From assembly GCA_022796315.1 (NCBI GenBank), contig JAAWIL010000143.1:1-5360 (forward strand): DNA of 5,360 bases, in the 5' to 3' direction. The notes beneath the pieces were generated by a model. That model ran no database searches and was not told the origin of the DNA. It was given only the letters and a program-made list of their open reading frames with translations. This document shows positions 1 through 5,264 of the stretch, one piece after another. The first letter of the stretch is position 1, and each line of letters begins with the position of its first letter. The stretch comes from Oscillibacter sp. (GTDB lineage: Bacteria; Bacillota; Clostridia; Oscillospirales; Oscillospiraceae). Made by a program: the position numbers and the translations under genes.

Positions 1-95
1 TCCGCAGGCATCCTGACGGATGGCAAGGATTTTTAACGCAGTCAGGGCGGAAAATACGCCGCCAAGACATGCGCGGGGAGATTTTAAACAGGCTC
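1..95 (-). mobile_element. Partial copy of a ~160-bp palindromic MITE-like element
   Basis: Read on the minus strand from 95 down to 1, this stretch matches the left 95 bases of the complete copy at 3514-3608 with two differences by eye (GAGCC for GAGCT, GGCGG for GGTGG). It contains one whole arm, the central CATCC-loop-GGATG hairpin and the start of the other arm, then leaves the window. Its outer end (GAGCCTG...) abuts TTA at 96-98, which matches the TTA next to both ends of the complete copy. No transposase is encoded, so it would need to be moved in trans. The orientation is inverted relative to the second copy. Confidence 0.8.
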
Positions 96-2645
96 TTATT
101 CTCGGCTGTAGGGTGTACCCTCCAGGGGCAGGCTGGCGCGGAAGCGGCCGTCGTAGCGGAAGTAGGCGTCTGCCACGGCGGGGGCCGTGGGAATGGACGT
201 GATCTCCCCGATGCCAATGGCCCCGCAGGCCACGTCCAGCCCCGGCTTTTCCACGATAATGGGAGTGATCTCCGGAATCTGGCTGGCCCGAAGGAGCCCC
301 AGGGTGCCGAATTTCGCCGTTGGACGGCAGTCCTCCAGGGGGTAGCGCTCCGTCAGGGCGTAGCCCAGGGACATCACCACGCCGCCCTCGATCTGGCCCT
401 CTACGGACAGGGGATTTACAGCCCTGCCCACGTCGTGGGCGGCCACCATCCGCTCCAGCCGGCCGTCCTCCCCCAGGATGCACACCTGGGTGGCGTAGCC
501 ATAGGCGATGTGGCTGACCGGGTTGGGCACGTCCGCCCCCAGGGGATCGGTTTTGCCCAGATATTCTCCATAGAATTCGCGGCCATTCAGGCCGTCCAGG
601 CTCTGCTCGTTCAGGGCCTTTTTTAATTCCCCGCAGGCCCGGCGGCAGGCCTCCCCGGTGAACAGGGTCTGCCGGGAGCCGGAGGTGGTGCCGGAGTCCG
701 GGGAGGAGGCGGTGTCGGACCGCTCATAGACCACCTGCTCCGGTCTCAGCCCGGTCTGGGTGCAGACCATCTGGGTCAGCACGGTGCCCAGGCCCTGGCC
801 GATGCAGGAGGCCCCGGCCCGGATGTGGACCCGGCCCTCCTCCACCGTCAGCCGTACCCGGCCGGTGTCCGGGATGCCCACGCCTACGCCGGCGTTTTTC
901 ATGGCGCAGGCGATCCCCGCGTATTTGGCGCGGTCGTAGTAGGGCTTCACGGCCTCCAGGGTCTCCGCCAGGCCGGTGGATGCGCCCGCGATCTGGCCGT
1001 TGGGAAGCTCCTGGCCGGGGCGGATGGCGTTGCGCCAGCGGATCTCCCAGGGACTGATGCCCACCAGGTCCGCCATCTGGTTCAGCAGGCTCTCAATGCA
1101 GAAGCACGTCTGGGTGACGCCGAAGCCCCGGAAGGCTCCGGCAGGGGGATTGTTGGTGTAATAGGCCCAGCCGTCGATCTCGAAGTTCTGGTAGTTGTAG
1201 GGCCCTGCCGCGTGGGTGCAGGCCCGCTCCAGCACCGGTCCGCCCAGGGAGGCATAGGCCCCCGTGTCGGCGATGACCTCGGCGGCCACGCCCTGGATGA
1301 TGCCGTTCTCGTCACACCCCAGGGAGAACTCCATCTCCATGGGGTGGCGCTTGGGGTGAACCAGGAGGCTCTCCGCCCGGGTGAGCTTCACCTTCACAGG
1401 CCGCTTCAGCAGGCAGGCGATCAGGGCCGCGTGGTGCTGGACCGTCACGTCCTCCTTGCCGCCGAAGCCCCCGCCCACCAGGCAGTTGCGGACGGTGACC
1501 CGCTCCGCCGGCCACCCCAGCATGGTCATGATCTCGTGCCGGGTGTCATAGGTTCCCTGGTCTGTAGAGAGGACCAGAACGCCGTCCCCGTCGGGACAGG
1601 CCACGGCGCACTCTGGCTCCAGAAAGGCGTGCTCCGTCCAGGGCGTGGAGAAGCGCTGGGTGAGAACGTATTTGGACTTGGCGATGGCCTCGGCGGGATT
1701 GCCCCGCTGGATGTGCTTGTGAGCCAGCAGATTTCCGTCCCGGTGGACCAGGGGGGCGTCGGGGAGCATGGCCTCCCGGGGGCTGCGGACGCAGGGGAGC
1801 TCCTCGTAATTCACCTGCACCAGGGATTTGGCCTGGACCAGGATCTCCGGCGTCTCGGCGGCCACCAGACAGATGGCGTCCCCCAGGTAGTGGGTGATGC
1901 CGCCTACGGGGATCATGGTGTCCCAATCCTTTTTCAGGTGGCCCACCTTGTTCTCCCCCGGGATGTCCTCGGCGGTGAATACGCCGACCACGCCGGGCAG
2001 GGCCCTGGCCGCCTCCGTGTGAATGGCCAGAACTCTGGCCCTGGGGTATTGGGACCGGACGGCGCTGGCGTAGAGCATTCCGTCCAGGTACACGTCATCC
2101 GGATAGATCCCCCGGCCCGTCACCTTTTCCGCCGCGTCGATCCGGGGCACCCGGGCCCCCAGGGACCAGTCCGAGGGGGGAGGGGGAACCTGTCCGGAGC
2201 GCAGCAGCTCCGCCGCCAGAAGAATCCCGTCGATGATCTTGACATAGCCCGTACAGCGGCAGATGTTGTTCCGAATGGCCCAGGCGGCCTCCACCCGGGT
2301 GGGAGCGGGATTGGTGTCCAGCAGGCTCTTGGCGCACAGCACCATGCCGGGGATGCAGAAACCGCACTGCACCGCGCCGGCCATGCCGAAGGCGTAGGTG
2401 TAGACCTGCCGCTCCAGCGCGCTGAGGCCCTCCACCGTGAGCACCGTCCTGCCCTCCAGCTTGTCCGTCTGAGGGACACAGGCCCTGGTAGGCCTGCCGT
2501 CCACCAGCACCGTGCAGGTGCCGCAGGCGCCCTCGCTGCACCCGTCCTTCACGGAGGTCAGGCGCAGCTCGTCCCGCAGGAACCGCAGCAGCTTCTGGTT
2601 CCTCTCCGCAGTGACCTGTTGGCCGTTGACCGTAAATACCGCCAT
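96..2645 (-). CDS. xdh: Selenium-dependent xanthine dehydrogenase-type molybdenum hydroxylase (FeS + Moco, no FAD)
   Basis: This is an 849-residue cytoplasmic hydroxylase that would add water-derived oxygen to a purine such as hypoxanthine or xanthine. Residues 1-75 are a plant-type 2Fe-2S domain (Cys36, 41, 44, 56). Residues 76-150 are the helical 2Fe-2S domain (Cys94, 97, 129, 131). The molybdopterin part follows from about 165, with GGGFGGKE at 391-398, AFRGFG at 504-509, GQG at 616-618 and GIGE at 811-814, where Glu814 is the expected catalytic base. Glu398 and Arg474 sit where bovine xanthine oxidase has purine-binding Glu802 and Arg880; the aldehyde oxidoreductase of Desulfovibrio gigas lacks that Glu. 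The order and length match the D. gigas enzyme and the selenium-dependent family (about 850 residues). There is no FAD domain, so the electron acceptor is unknown. Selenium use is inferred from the family; it is a labile ligand and needs no Sec codon. ATG 2645 is chosen because AGAGGGGG lies 7 bases upstream; an ATG at 2669 behind AAAGG is the alternative and adds 8 residues. Confidence 0.9.
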   Translation of the reverse strand: MAVFTVNGQQVTAERNQKLLRFLRDELRLTSVKDGCSEGACGTCTVLVDGRPTRACVPQTDKLEGRTVLTVEGLSALERQVYTYAFGMAGAVQCGFCIPGMVLCAKSLLDTNPAPTRVEAAWAIRNNICRCTGYVKIIDGILLAAELLRSGQVPPPPSDWSLGARVPRIDAAEKVTGRGIYPDDVYLDGMLYASAVRSQYPRARVLAIHTEAARALPGVVGVFTAEDIPGENKVGHLKKDWDTMIPVGGITHYLGDAICLVAAETPEILVQAKSLVQVNYEELPCVRSPREAMLPDAPLVHRDGNLLAHKHIQRGNPAEAIAKSKYVLTQRFSTPWTEHAFLEPECAVACPDGDGVLVLSTDQGTYDTRHEIMTMLGWPAERVTVRNCLVGGGFGGKEDVTVQHHAALIACLLKRPVKVKLTRAESLLVHPKRHPMEMEFSLGCDENGIIQGVAAEVIADTGAYASLGGPVLERACTHAAGPYNYQNFEIDGWAYYTNNPPAGAFRGFGVTQTCFCIESLLNQMADLVGISPWEIRWRNAIRPGQELPNGQIAGASTGLAETLEAVKPYYDRAKYAGIACAMKNAGVGVGIPDTGRVRLTVEEGRVHIRAGASCIGQGLGTVLTQMVCTQTGLRPEQVVYERSDTASSPDSGTTSGSRQTLFTGEACRRACGELKKALNEQSLDGLNGREFYGEYLGKTDPLGADVPNPVSHIAYGYATQVCILGEDGRLERMVAAHDVGRAVNPLSVEGQIEGGVVMSLGYALTERYPLEDCRPTAKFGTLGLLRASQIPEITPIIVEKPGLDVACGAIGIGEITSIPTAPAVADAYFRYDGRFRASLPLEGTPYSRE

Positions 2646-2652
2646 GTCCACG

Positions 2653-2660
2653 CCCCCTCT
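2653..2660 (-). promoter_or_regulatory. Ribosome binding site deciding the xdh start
   Basis: AGAGGGGG on the minus strand ends 7 bases before ATG 2645, a near-ideal spacing. The competing upstream ATG at 2669 has only AAAGG, 7 bases before it. The shorter product begins with MAVFTVNG, which lines up with the beta strand that opens plant-type 2Fe-2S domains, so the extra 8 residues of the longer form are probably not native. Dual starts cannot be excluded. Confidence 0.6.
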
Positions 2661-2683
2661 GTCGTCCATAGGTCAACCTTTAT

Positions 2684-2719
2684 TTTGCCTATTATACAAT
2701 ATTTCTCCGGAAACTGCAA
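2684..2719 (-). promoter_or_regulatory. Sigma-A promoter of xdh
   Basis: On the minus strand TTGCAG (2714-2719) and a perfect TATAAT (2691-2696) are separated by exactly 17 bases. Transcription should start near 2684, giving a leader of about 40 bases, too short for a purine or molybdenum-cofactor riboswitch. The promoter shows that xdh can be transcribed independently of thiN upstream. No clear operator palindrome is visible next to it. Confidence 0.8.
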
Positions 2720-2756
2720 TGAAATTTTGTGGAAGTTCGCCATTTCCCTGCGGGGA

Positions 2757-3377
2757 TCACTGCGGGATCTCCCACCCCACCGCCAGGACGCCCCGGCGGA
2801 CGGCGACGGTGGCGTAGGGCGCAAGAATGTGGTTGCTGACCCCCAGGGGGAAGTCCGGCGTCAGCACGGCGTCCCGGAGGGGGTACTGGAAGCCCGTCTC
2901 GTCCACGCCCTCCGCCCGGTCGCCCAGGCAGAAAGCGGAGAAGAGGCCCTCCTCCACGGTCCGCTGAATGGTAAAGGACTCGTTTTCAATCACGGTCCAG
3001 AGGAAGCAGTCGTCGTGGAGATAGCCCCTGGCGCCCCGGCGGCGGAGGTACAGCAGGGCCTGGAGGTTGGCCAGGGTGTGGTCCAGCCGCCGGCCCCCGG
3101 TGGCCCCGTAGAGGTGGACTGTGCCGCAGCCCCGGTCCAGGGCGGTTTTGACGGCCAGCATCGTGTCGGTGTCGTCCTTTTCCACGGGAACCCGGAGGAC
3201 GTTTGGAAAATCCTCCGGCTGGTCCATGGAGTCAAAGTCCCCCAGCAGGAGATCCGGGACGATCCCGAGGCTCTGGCAGGTCCGGTACCCCGCGTCAGCG
3301 GCCAGCACCAGGTCGCCGGGGGCCGGGGCCTCCCGCAGGCCGTAAAAGGTTCCGGCGGAAAAGATGAATCCTGTCAT
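2757..3377 (-). CDS. thiN: Thiamine pyrophosphokinase
   Basis: This 206-residue cytoplasmic enzyme transfers pyrophosphate from ATP to thiamine, making thiamine diphosphate, and so lets the cell use salvaged thiamine. The family signature is complete and in order: AADAG at 26-30, PDLLLGDFDS at 41-50 with the metal- and substrate-binding aspartates, KDDTD at 67-71, GATGGRRLDH at 91-100, and the C-terminal beta domain with SNH at 181-183. The length is normal for the family. The start is ATG 3377, which has GGGAGG 6 bases upstream; reading on to a TTG at 3398 would put the ribosome binding site inside the gene. In many Firmicutes this gene follows rpe and rsgA; here it stands alone behind its own promoter. 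I see no TPP riboswitch motif upstream. There are 111 bases between its stop and the xdh start, including the xdh promoter. Confidence 0.93.
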   Translation of the reverse strand: MTGFIFSAGTFYGLREAPAPGDLVLAADAGYRTCQSLGIVPDLLLGDFDSMDQPEDFPNVLRVPVEKDDTDTMLAVKTALDRGCGTVHLYGATGGRRLDHTLANLQALLYLRRRGARGYLHDDCFLWTVIENESFTIQRTVEEGLFSAFCLGDRAEGVDETGFQYPLRDAVLTPDFPLGVSNHILAPYATVAVRRGVLAVGWEIPQ

Positions 3378-3408
3378 GAAGCGCCTCCCGAAGAGCAATA
3401 GGATTGAA

Positions 3409-3444
3409 TAGAATCAGTGTAACACAGTTTCCCCAGCGGCGCAA
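3409..3444 (-). promoter_or_regulatory. Probable promoter of thiN
   Basis: On the minus strand TTGCGC (3439-3444) and TACACT (3416-3421) are 17 bases apart, and the bases just before the -10 box are TGT, giving an extended -10 (TGnTACACT). The predicted start near 3409 gives a leader of about 32 bases. Both boxes deviate from consensus, so the strength should be moderate. Confidence 0.55.
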
Positions 3445-3458
3445 TGGCCGGAGCGGTT

Positions 3459-3494
3459 GCAGGGGCCGGCATCCTCGCCGGCCCGTCCCCCTGC
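3459..3494 (+). repeat. GC-rich inverted repeat upstream of thiN
   Basis: GCAGGGG (3459-3465) pairs with CCCCTGC (3488-3494). Inside it CCGGC (3466-3470) pairs with GCCGG (3477-3481) around the loop ATCCTC, leaving CCCGTC bulged on one side. The stem is very stable in either strand but has no T-run after it on either side, so it is not a standard intrinsic terminator. It lies between the mobile element and the thiN promoter and might damp read-through from the GNAT operon. Confidence 0.5.
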
Positions 3495-3513
3495 GGCTTC
3501 GGGACTTCCCTTA

Positions 3514-3673
3514 GAGCTTGTTTAAAATCTCCCCGCGCATGTCTTGGTGGCGTATTTTCCGCCCTGACTGCGTTAAAAATCCTTGCCATCCGTCAGGATG
3601 CCTGCGGATTTTTGCCTTGCAGGGCGAAAAATCCACTCGCCAATCCATACACGTCGAGATATTAAACAGGCTC
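3514..3673 (+). mobile_element. Complete 160-bp palindromic MITE-like element
   Basis: The ends are inverted repeats, GAGCTTGTTTAA at 3514 and the complement of GAGCCTGTTTAA ending at 3673. Most of the two 80-base arms are imperfectly complementary, meeting at a CATCC-GTCA-GGATG hairpin whose loop (3592-3595) is the exact centre. TTA flanks both sides (3511-3513 and 3674-3676), consistent with a 3-base target duplication. The GAG... termini and TNA-type duplication resemble some IS5-family insertion sequences; that parentage is inference. There is no credible coding sequence inside. A second, inverted copy fills 1-95. The element lies between the GNAT/small-protein unit and thiN, and its foldback RNA could affect transcripts passing through from either side. 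Confidence 0.82.
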
Positions 3674-3748
3674 TTAGGACGGTAGGACCTGGACCCTGGC
3701 CGGGCCAATCCCCCATGCCCTTCGGACTCCCCTTGGAACAGCAGGCCG

Positions 3749-3871
3749 CTATGGCTTCTTTTTCAGGCGCTGGTCCACCTGCTTGAGCCCCTGGAGACAG
3801 AGGCAAGCGGCGGCGGCCAGAATGCCCAGCCCTCCGGCAAAATGGTTCTTCTTATTAGACGGTTTGGACAT
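3749..3871 (-). CDS. 40-residue single-pass membrane protein, unknown function
   Basis: This is a short gene beginning MSKPSNKKNHFAGG and ending in RLKKKP. A basic N-terminus is followed by a hydrophobic Ala/Leu/Cys segment at about residues 11-26 (one membrane span) and then a charged, lysine-rich tail. GAGAGGAGG lies 8 bases before the ATG, an excellent ribosome binding site, and overlaps the stop codon of the GNAT gene. The ATG is only 15 bases after that stop, so the two genes are almost certainly cotranscribed and translationally close. I do not recognise the family and assign no function. The strong start signal and tight spacing argue that it is real; conservation was not testable here. 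Confidence 0.62.
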   Translation of the reverse strand: MSKPSNKKNHFAGGLGILAAAACLCLQGLKQVDQRLKKKP

Positions 3872-3886
3872 GGCGGAAGCCTCCTC

Positions 3887-4369
3887 TCAAAATGTCAGGC
3901 GCATGTCGTACCAGACCGCCCCGCCGTGGACGGAGGCGGAGAGGCCCTCGTTTGCAAAGCCGAACCCGGCGTAGTAGTGGACCAGGGCCTCCTTGCAGGT
4001 GAGGACGCAGCCCTTGCGGCCCTGCTGGCGGGCGTCGGCGATGGCCCGGCGCAGGAGCCGCCCGGCGCAGCCCTGACGGCGGTACTGGGGCAGGGTGTTG
4101 ACGCCGAAGATCATCTGCCAGGCGCCCCCCTCGCGGTGGAAGGAGGGGTCGGCAAACATCTCGTCCCGAAGGATGGGCTCGTCGGAGACCAGGCCGTCCA
4201 CGAAGCTGACCAGGGTTCCCTGGTTCTCCAGCAGCCAGAAGTGATTCGGGTAGACCGCCAGCCGGGCGGCCAGTTCCGCCTCTGTGGCGGCCTCGGCGGG
4301 GGGGAAGCAGGCGGCCTCCACAGCGGCCAGGGCGGCCAGGTCGGACGCGGTTGCGGTACGGATTTCCAT
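3887..4369 (-). CDS. GNAT-family N-acetyltransferase
   Basis: This 160-residue cytoplasmic enzyme is expected to move an acetyl group from acetyl-CoA to an amine. The N-terminal MEIRTATASDLAAL is the usual first strand and helix of GNAT proteins. Acetyl-CoA motif A is YRRQGCAGRLL around residues 96-106, with Arg97-x-x-Gly100-x-Ala102. The C-terminal HYYAGFGF (131-138) is the motif B tyrosine/GF element, with Tyr132 or Tyr133 a candidate general acid. The CFPPAEAA segment (21-28) recalls the arylalkylamine N-acetyltransferase-like branch, but the substrate cannot be read from sequence. ATG 4369 is chosen, with GTGAGG 5 bases upstream; a TTG at 4387 is the only extension. It is followed after 15 bases by a small membrane protein gene and diverges from the RNA promoter at 4405. 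I found no convincing promoter of its own. Confidence 0.88.
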   Translation of the reverse strand: MEIRTATASDLAALAAVEAACFPPAEAATEAELAARLAVYPNHFWLLENQGTLVSFVDGLVSDEPILRDEMFADPSFHREGGAWQMIFGVNTLPQYRRQGCAGRLLRRAIADARQQGRKGCVLTCKEALVHYYAGFGFANEGLSASVHGGAVWYDMRLTF

Positions 4370-4404
4370 AGACGCCTCACTTTCCAAAATCCCACGGAAA
4401 GAAC

Positions 4405-4440
4405 TTGTCAGACCGGGGAGATTCTGCTATAATCATGTAG
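4405..4440 (+). promoter_or_regulatory. Strong extended -10 sigma-A promoter driving the structured RNA
   Basis: TTGTCA (4405-4410) and a perfect TATAAT (4428-4433) are 17 bases apart, and TGC directly precedes the -10 box, giving an extended -10. This is the best promoter in the window. The predicted first base is G4440, exactly the first base of a helix that closes the downstream RNA. That agreement between promoter position and RNA folding was not built into either prediction. Confidence 0.85.
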
Positions 4441-4671
4441 AAAAACAAAAATGCGGCAGCTTGCGGGTGCGCCAACACCCACAAGCCTGCGCAGGTGCTA
4501 GGACCACCTACACAACGGCCGTTGGCCGCACCGCATGGGATATTATACGCCATTCCGGCCCTTTCCGCAAGGGGCGGGTTTTGCCGTTGTATTCTTTGCG
4601 GCCGTGTTGCATGAGGAGTTTTGACTTCTTGCGCTGTGTAGGCTTTGCCCTGCATAGCGTTTTTGTTTTTC
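4440..4671 (+). ncRNA. Structured RNA of ~230 nt, class not identified
   Basis: A promoter ends at 4440, a terminator lies at 4632-4670, and there is no supported gene between them. Visible structure, in order: bases 4440-4451 (GAAAAACAAAAA) pair perfectly with 4660-4671. A long hairpin at 4456-4490 has GGGUG/CACCC around CGCCAA. AGGUG (4493-4497) pairs with CACCU (4505-4509). ACAACGGC (4512-4519) pairs with GCCGUUGU (4583-4590), and GGCCGCA (4524-4530) with UGCGGCC (4597-4603); these two helices cross, so together they would form a pseudoknot. CCCUU/AAGGG forms a hairpin at 4559-4573, and GAGGAGU/ACUUCUU another at 4613-4630. The hairpin at the 5' end argues against 6S RNA, and I see no tmRNA, RNase P or SRP signature. 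The raiA motif of Clostridia (about 210 nt, pseudoknotted) is a candidate to test, not a call. It could also be a leader for the DUF4230 gene. Confidence 0.72.
4632..4670 (+). terminator. Intrinsic terminator of the structured RNA
   Basis: CGCUGUGUAGG (4632-4642) and CCUGCAUAGCG (4649-4659) form an 11-bp stem (two G-U pairs) with the loop CUUUGC, followed at once by TTTTTGTTTTT (4660-4670). This is a textbook Rho-independent terminator. The left half of the stem can instead pair with CCUACACA at 4507-4514, which would disrupt the terminator. Confidence 0.85.
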
Positions 4672-4714
4672 ACCCGGCGCCTGGGGGCGGGGACGCTCCC
4701 ATGGCGCTGTGGTG
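4671..4714 (+). repeat. Hairpin in the DUF4230 leader
   Basis: CACC (4671-4674) pairs with GGTG (4711-4714) and GCGCC (4677-4681) with GGCGC (4703-4707), enclosing a G-rich then CTCCC segment that may pair further. It sits directly after the RNA terminator and 9 bases before the AGGAGG of the next gene. The AAAAATTTT that follows is not a clean T-run, so it is more likely an mRNA leader structure than a terminator. Confidence 0.45.
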
Positions 4715-4723
4715 AAAAATTTT

Positions 4724-4730
4724 AGGAGGG
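4724..4730 (+). promoter_or_regulatory. Ribosome binding site deciding the DUF4230 start
   Basis: AGGAGGG ends 6 bases before ATG 4737. It would leave no spacing for the in-frame ATG at 4731, so the protein should begin MNLEELKELE rather than MVMNLEE. Confidence 0.8.
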
Positions 4731-4736
4731 ATGGTC

Positions 4737-5264
4737 ATGAATTTGGAAGAGCTGAAAGAGCTGGAAGACATGGAACTTGAGGATCAGGAGGATCAGGAAA
4801 AAAGGAAGAAATTGGTCTTGTATGGAAAATTTCTTTGGAGGCATAAGAAGCCGCTGGCAATCCTGGTATTGGTTCTGGCGGTCGTCCTTCTGGCCATGGT
4901 CCTGCGGTCTTCCCGCGCCCGGCAAAAGGAGATGGAGCAGCAGATGCAGCAGCAGGAGAAAATAATCGAGGATCTGATAAAGAATGGACCGAATGCGGAG
5001 GAGGGCTTTATCAAAGAGGGAACGCCGGTGATCACCAGCCAGCAGGTCAGTACGCAGATCAACGCCCTCAAGGAACTGGTTACCAAGGAATATCTCTATA
5101 CGAACGCGGACAGATACGAAAATCAAAACCAGGTAAAGATCCACAAGTGGGACGTGAACGTTCCCATGACCACCAAAAGTTTCCTTCTGGCCTATGATGG
5201 GCGGATCAAAGCCGGGGTGGACTTGAGCAAAGCGCAGGTTGATGTGGATGAAGAGGCCCGGTAA
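4737..5264 (+). CDS. DUF4230 membrane-anchored protein, 3' truncated
   Basis: This is a 175-residue protein with an acidic cytoplasmic N-terminus (1-20), a basic patch (22-38), one hydrophobic membrane span (about 39-56) and a charged Gln/Glu-rich helix, probably coiled coil (58-80). An extracytoplasmic domain begins near 95. YLYTNADRYE (119-128) and the TTKSFLLAYDGRIKAGVDLSK stretch (145-165) match my recollection of the DUF4230 signature, a family without a known biochemical role. Members usually run on for about 40-50 residues after VDVD; here the frame stops at VDVDEEAR, so the domain is cut. The start is ATG 4737, with AGGAGGG 6 bases upstream; an ATG at 4731 is almost on top of that site. 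No separate promoter is evident, so transcription may come by read-through of the structured RNA terminator. Confidence 0.75.
   Translation: MNLEELKELEDMELEDQEDQEKRKKLVLYGKFLWRHKKPLAILVLVLAVVLLAMVLRSSRARQKEMEQQMQQQEKIIEDLIKNGPNAEEGFIKEGTPVITSQQVSTQINALKELVTKEYLYTNADRYENQNQVKIHKWDVNVPMTTKSFLLAYDGRIKAGVDLSKAQVDVDEEAR

Noticed and set aside
20..202. Small frame starting MARIFNAVRAENT, also present at 3374-3589 on the minus strand
   Set aside because: Both copies begin inside the palindromic element and run into unrelated flanking DNA with different C-termini. The shared part is simply the repeat sequence.
96..2645. Selenocysteine codon or SECIS element in the hydroxylase
   Set aside because: There is no in-frame TGA. 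Selenium in this family is a labile ligand at the molybdenum centre, not selenocysteine.
2720..2756. Terminator between thiN and xdh
   Set aside because: Only a 4-bp TCCC/GGGA hairpin is present and no T-run follows, so thiN read-through into xdh remains possible.
825..3401. 858-codon plus-strand open frame antisense to xdh and thiN
   Set aside because: It is the mirror of GC-rich minus-strand genes. Its translation is low-complexity with no recognisable domain, it has no ribosome binding site, and it runs through the xdh promoter and two well-supported genes.
3378..3510. TPP riboswitch upstream of thiN
   Set aside because: The predicted leader is only about 32 bases and the conserved CUGAGA and ACCUGAU elements are absent.
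4370..4440. Minus-strand promoter for the GNAT gene
   Set aside because: TATAGC-like bases near 4427-4432 have no acceptable -35 box at 16-18 bases, so I do not list one.
4440..4671. 6S, SRP, tmRNA or RNase P RNA
   Set aside because: The 5' side folds into local hairpins rather than the single long bubble-containing rod of 6S. There is no GGAA-loop SRP domain, no CCA-type tmRNA end and no GAGGAAAGUC RNase P core.
4284..4715. 143-codon plus-strand frame across the GNAT gene start and the structured RNA
   Set aside because: It crosses a promoter, the RNA and its terminator, has no ribosome binding site, and the protein looks like translated structure RNA rather than a domain.
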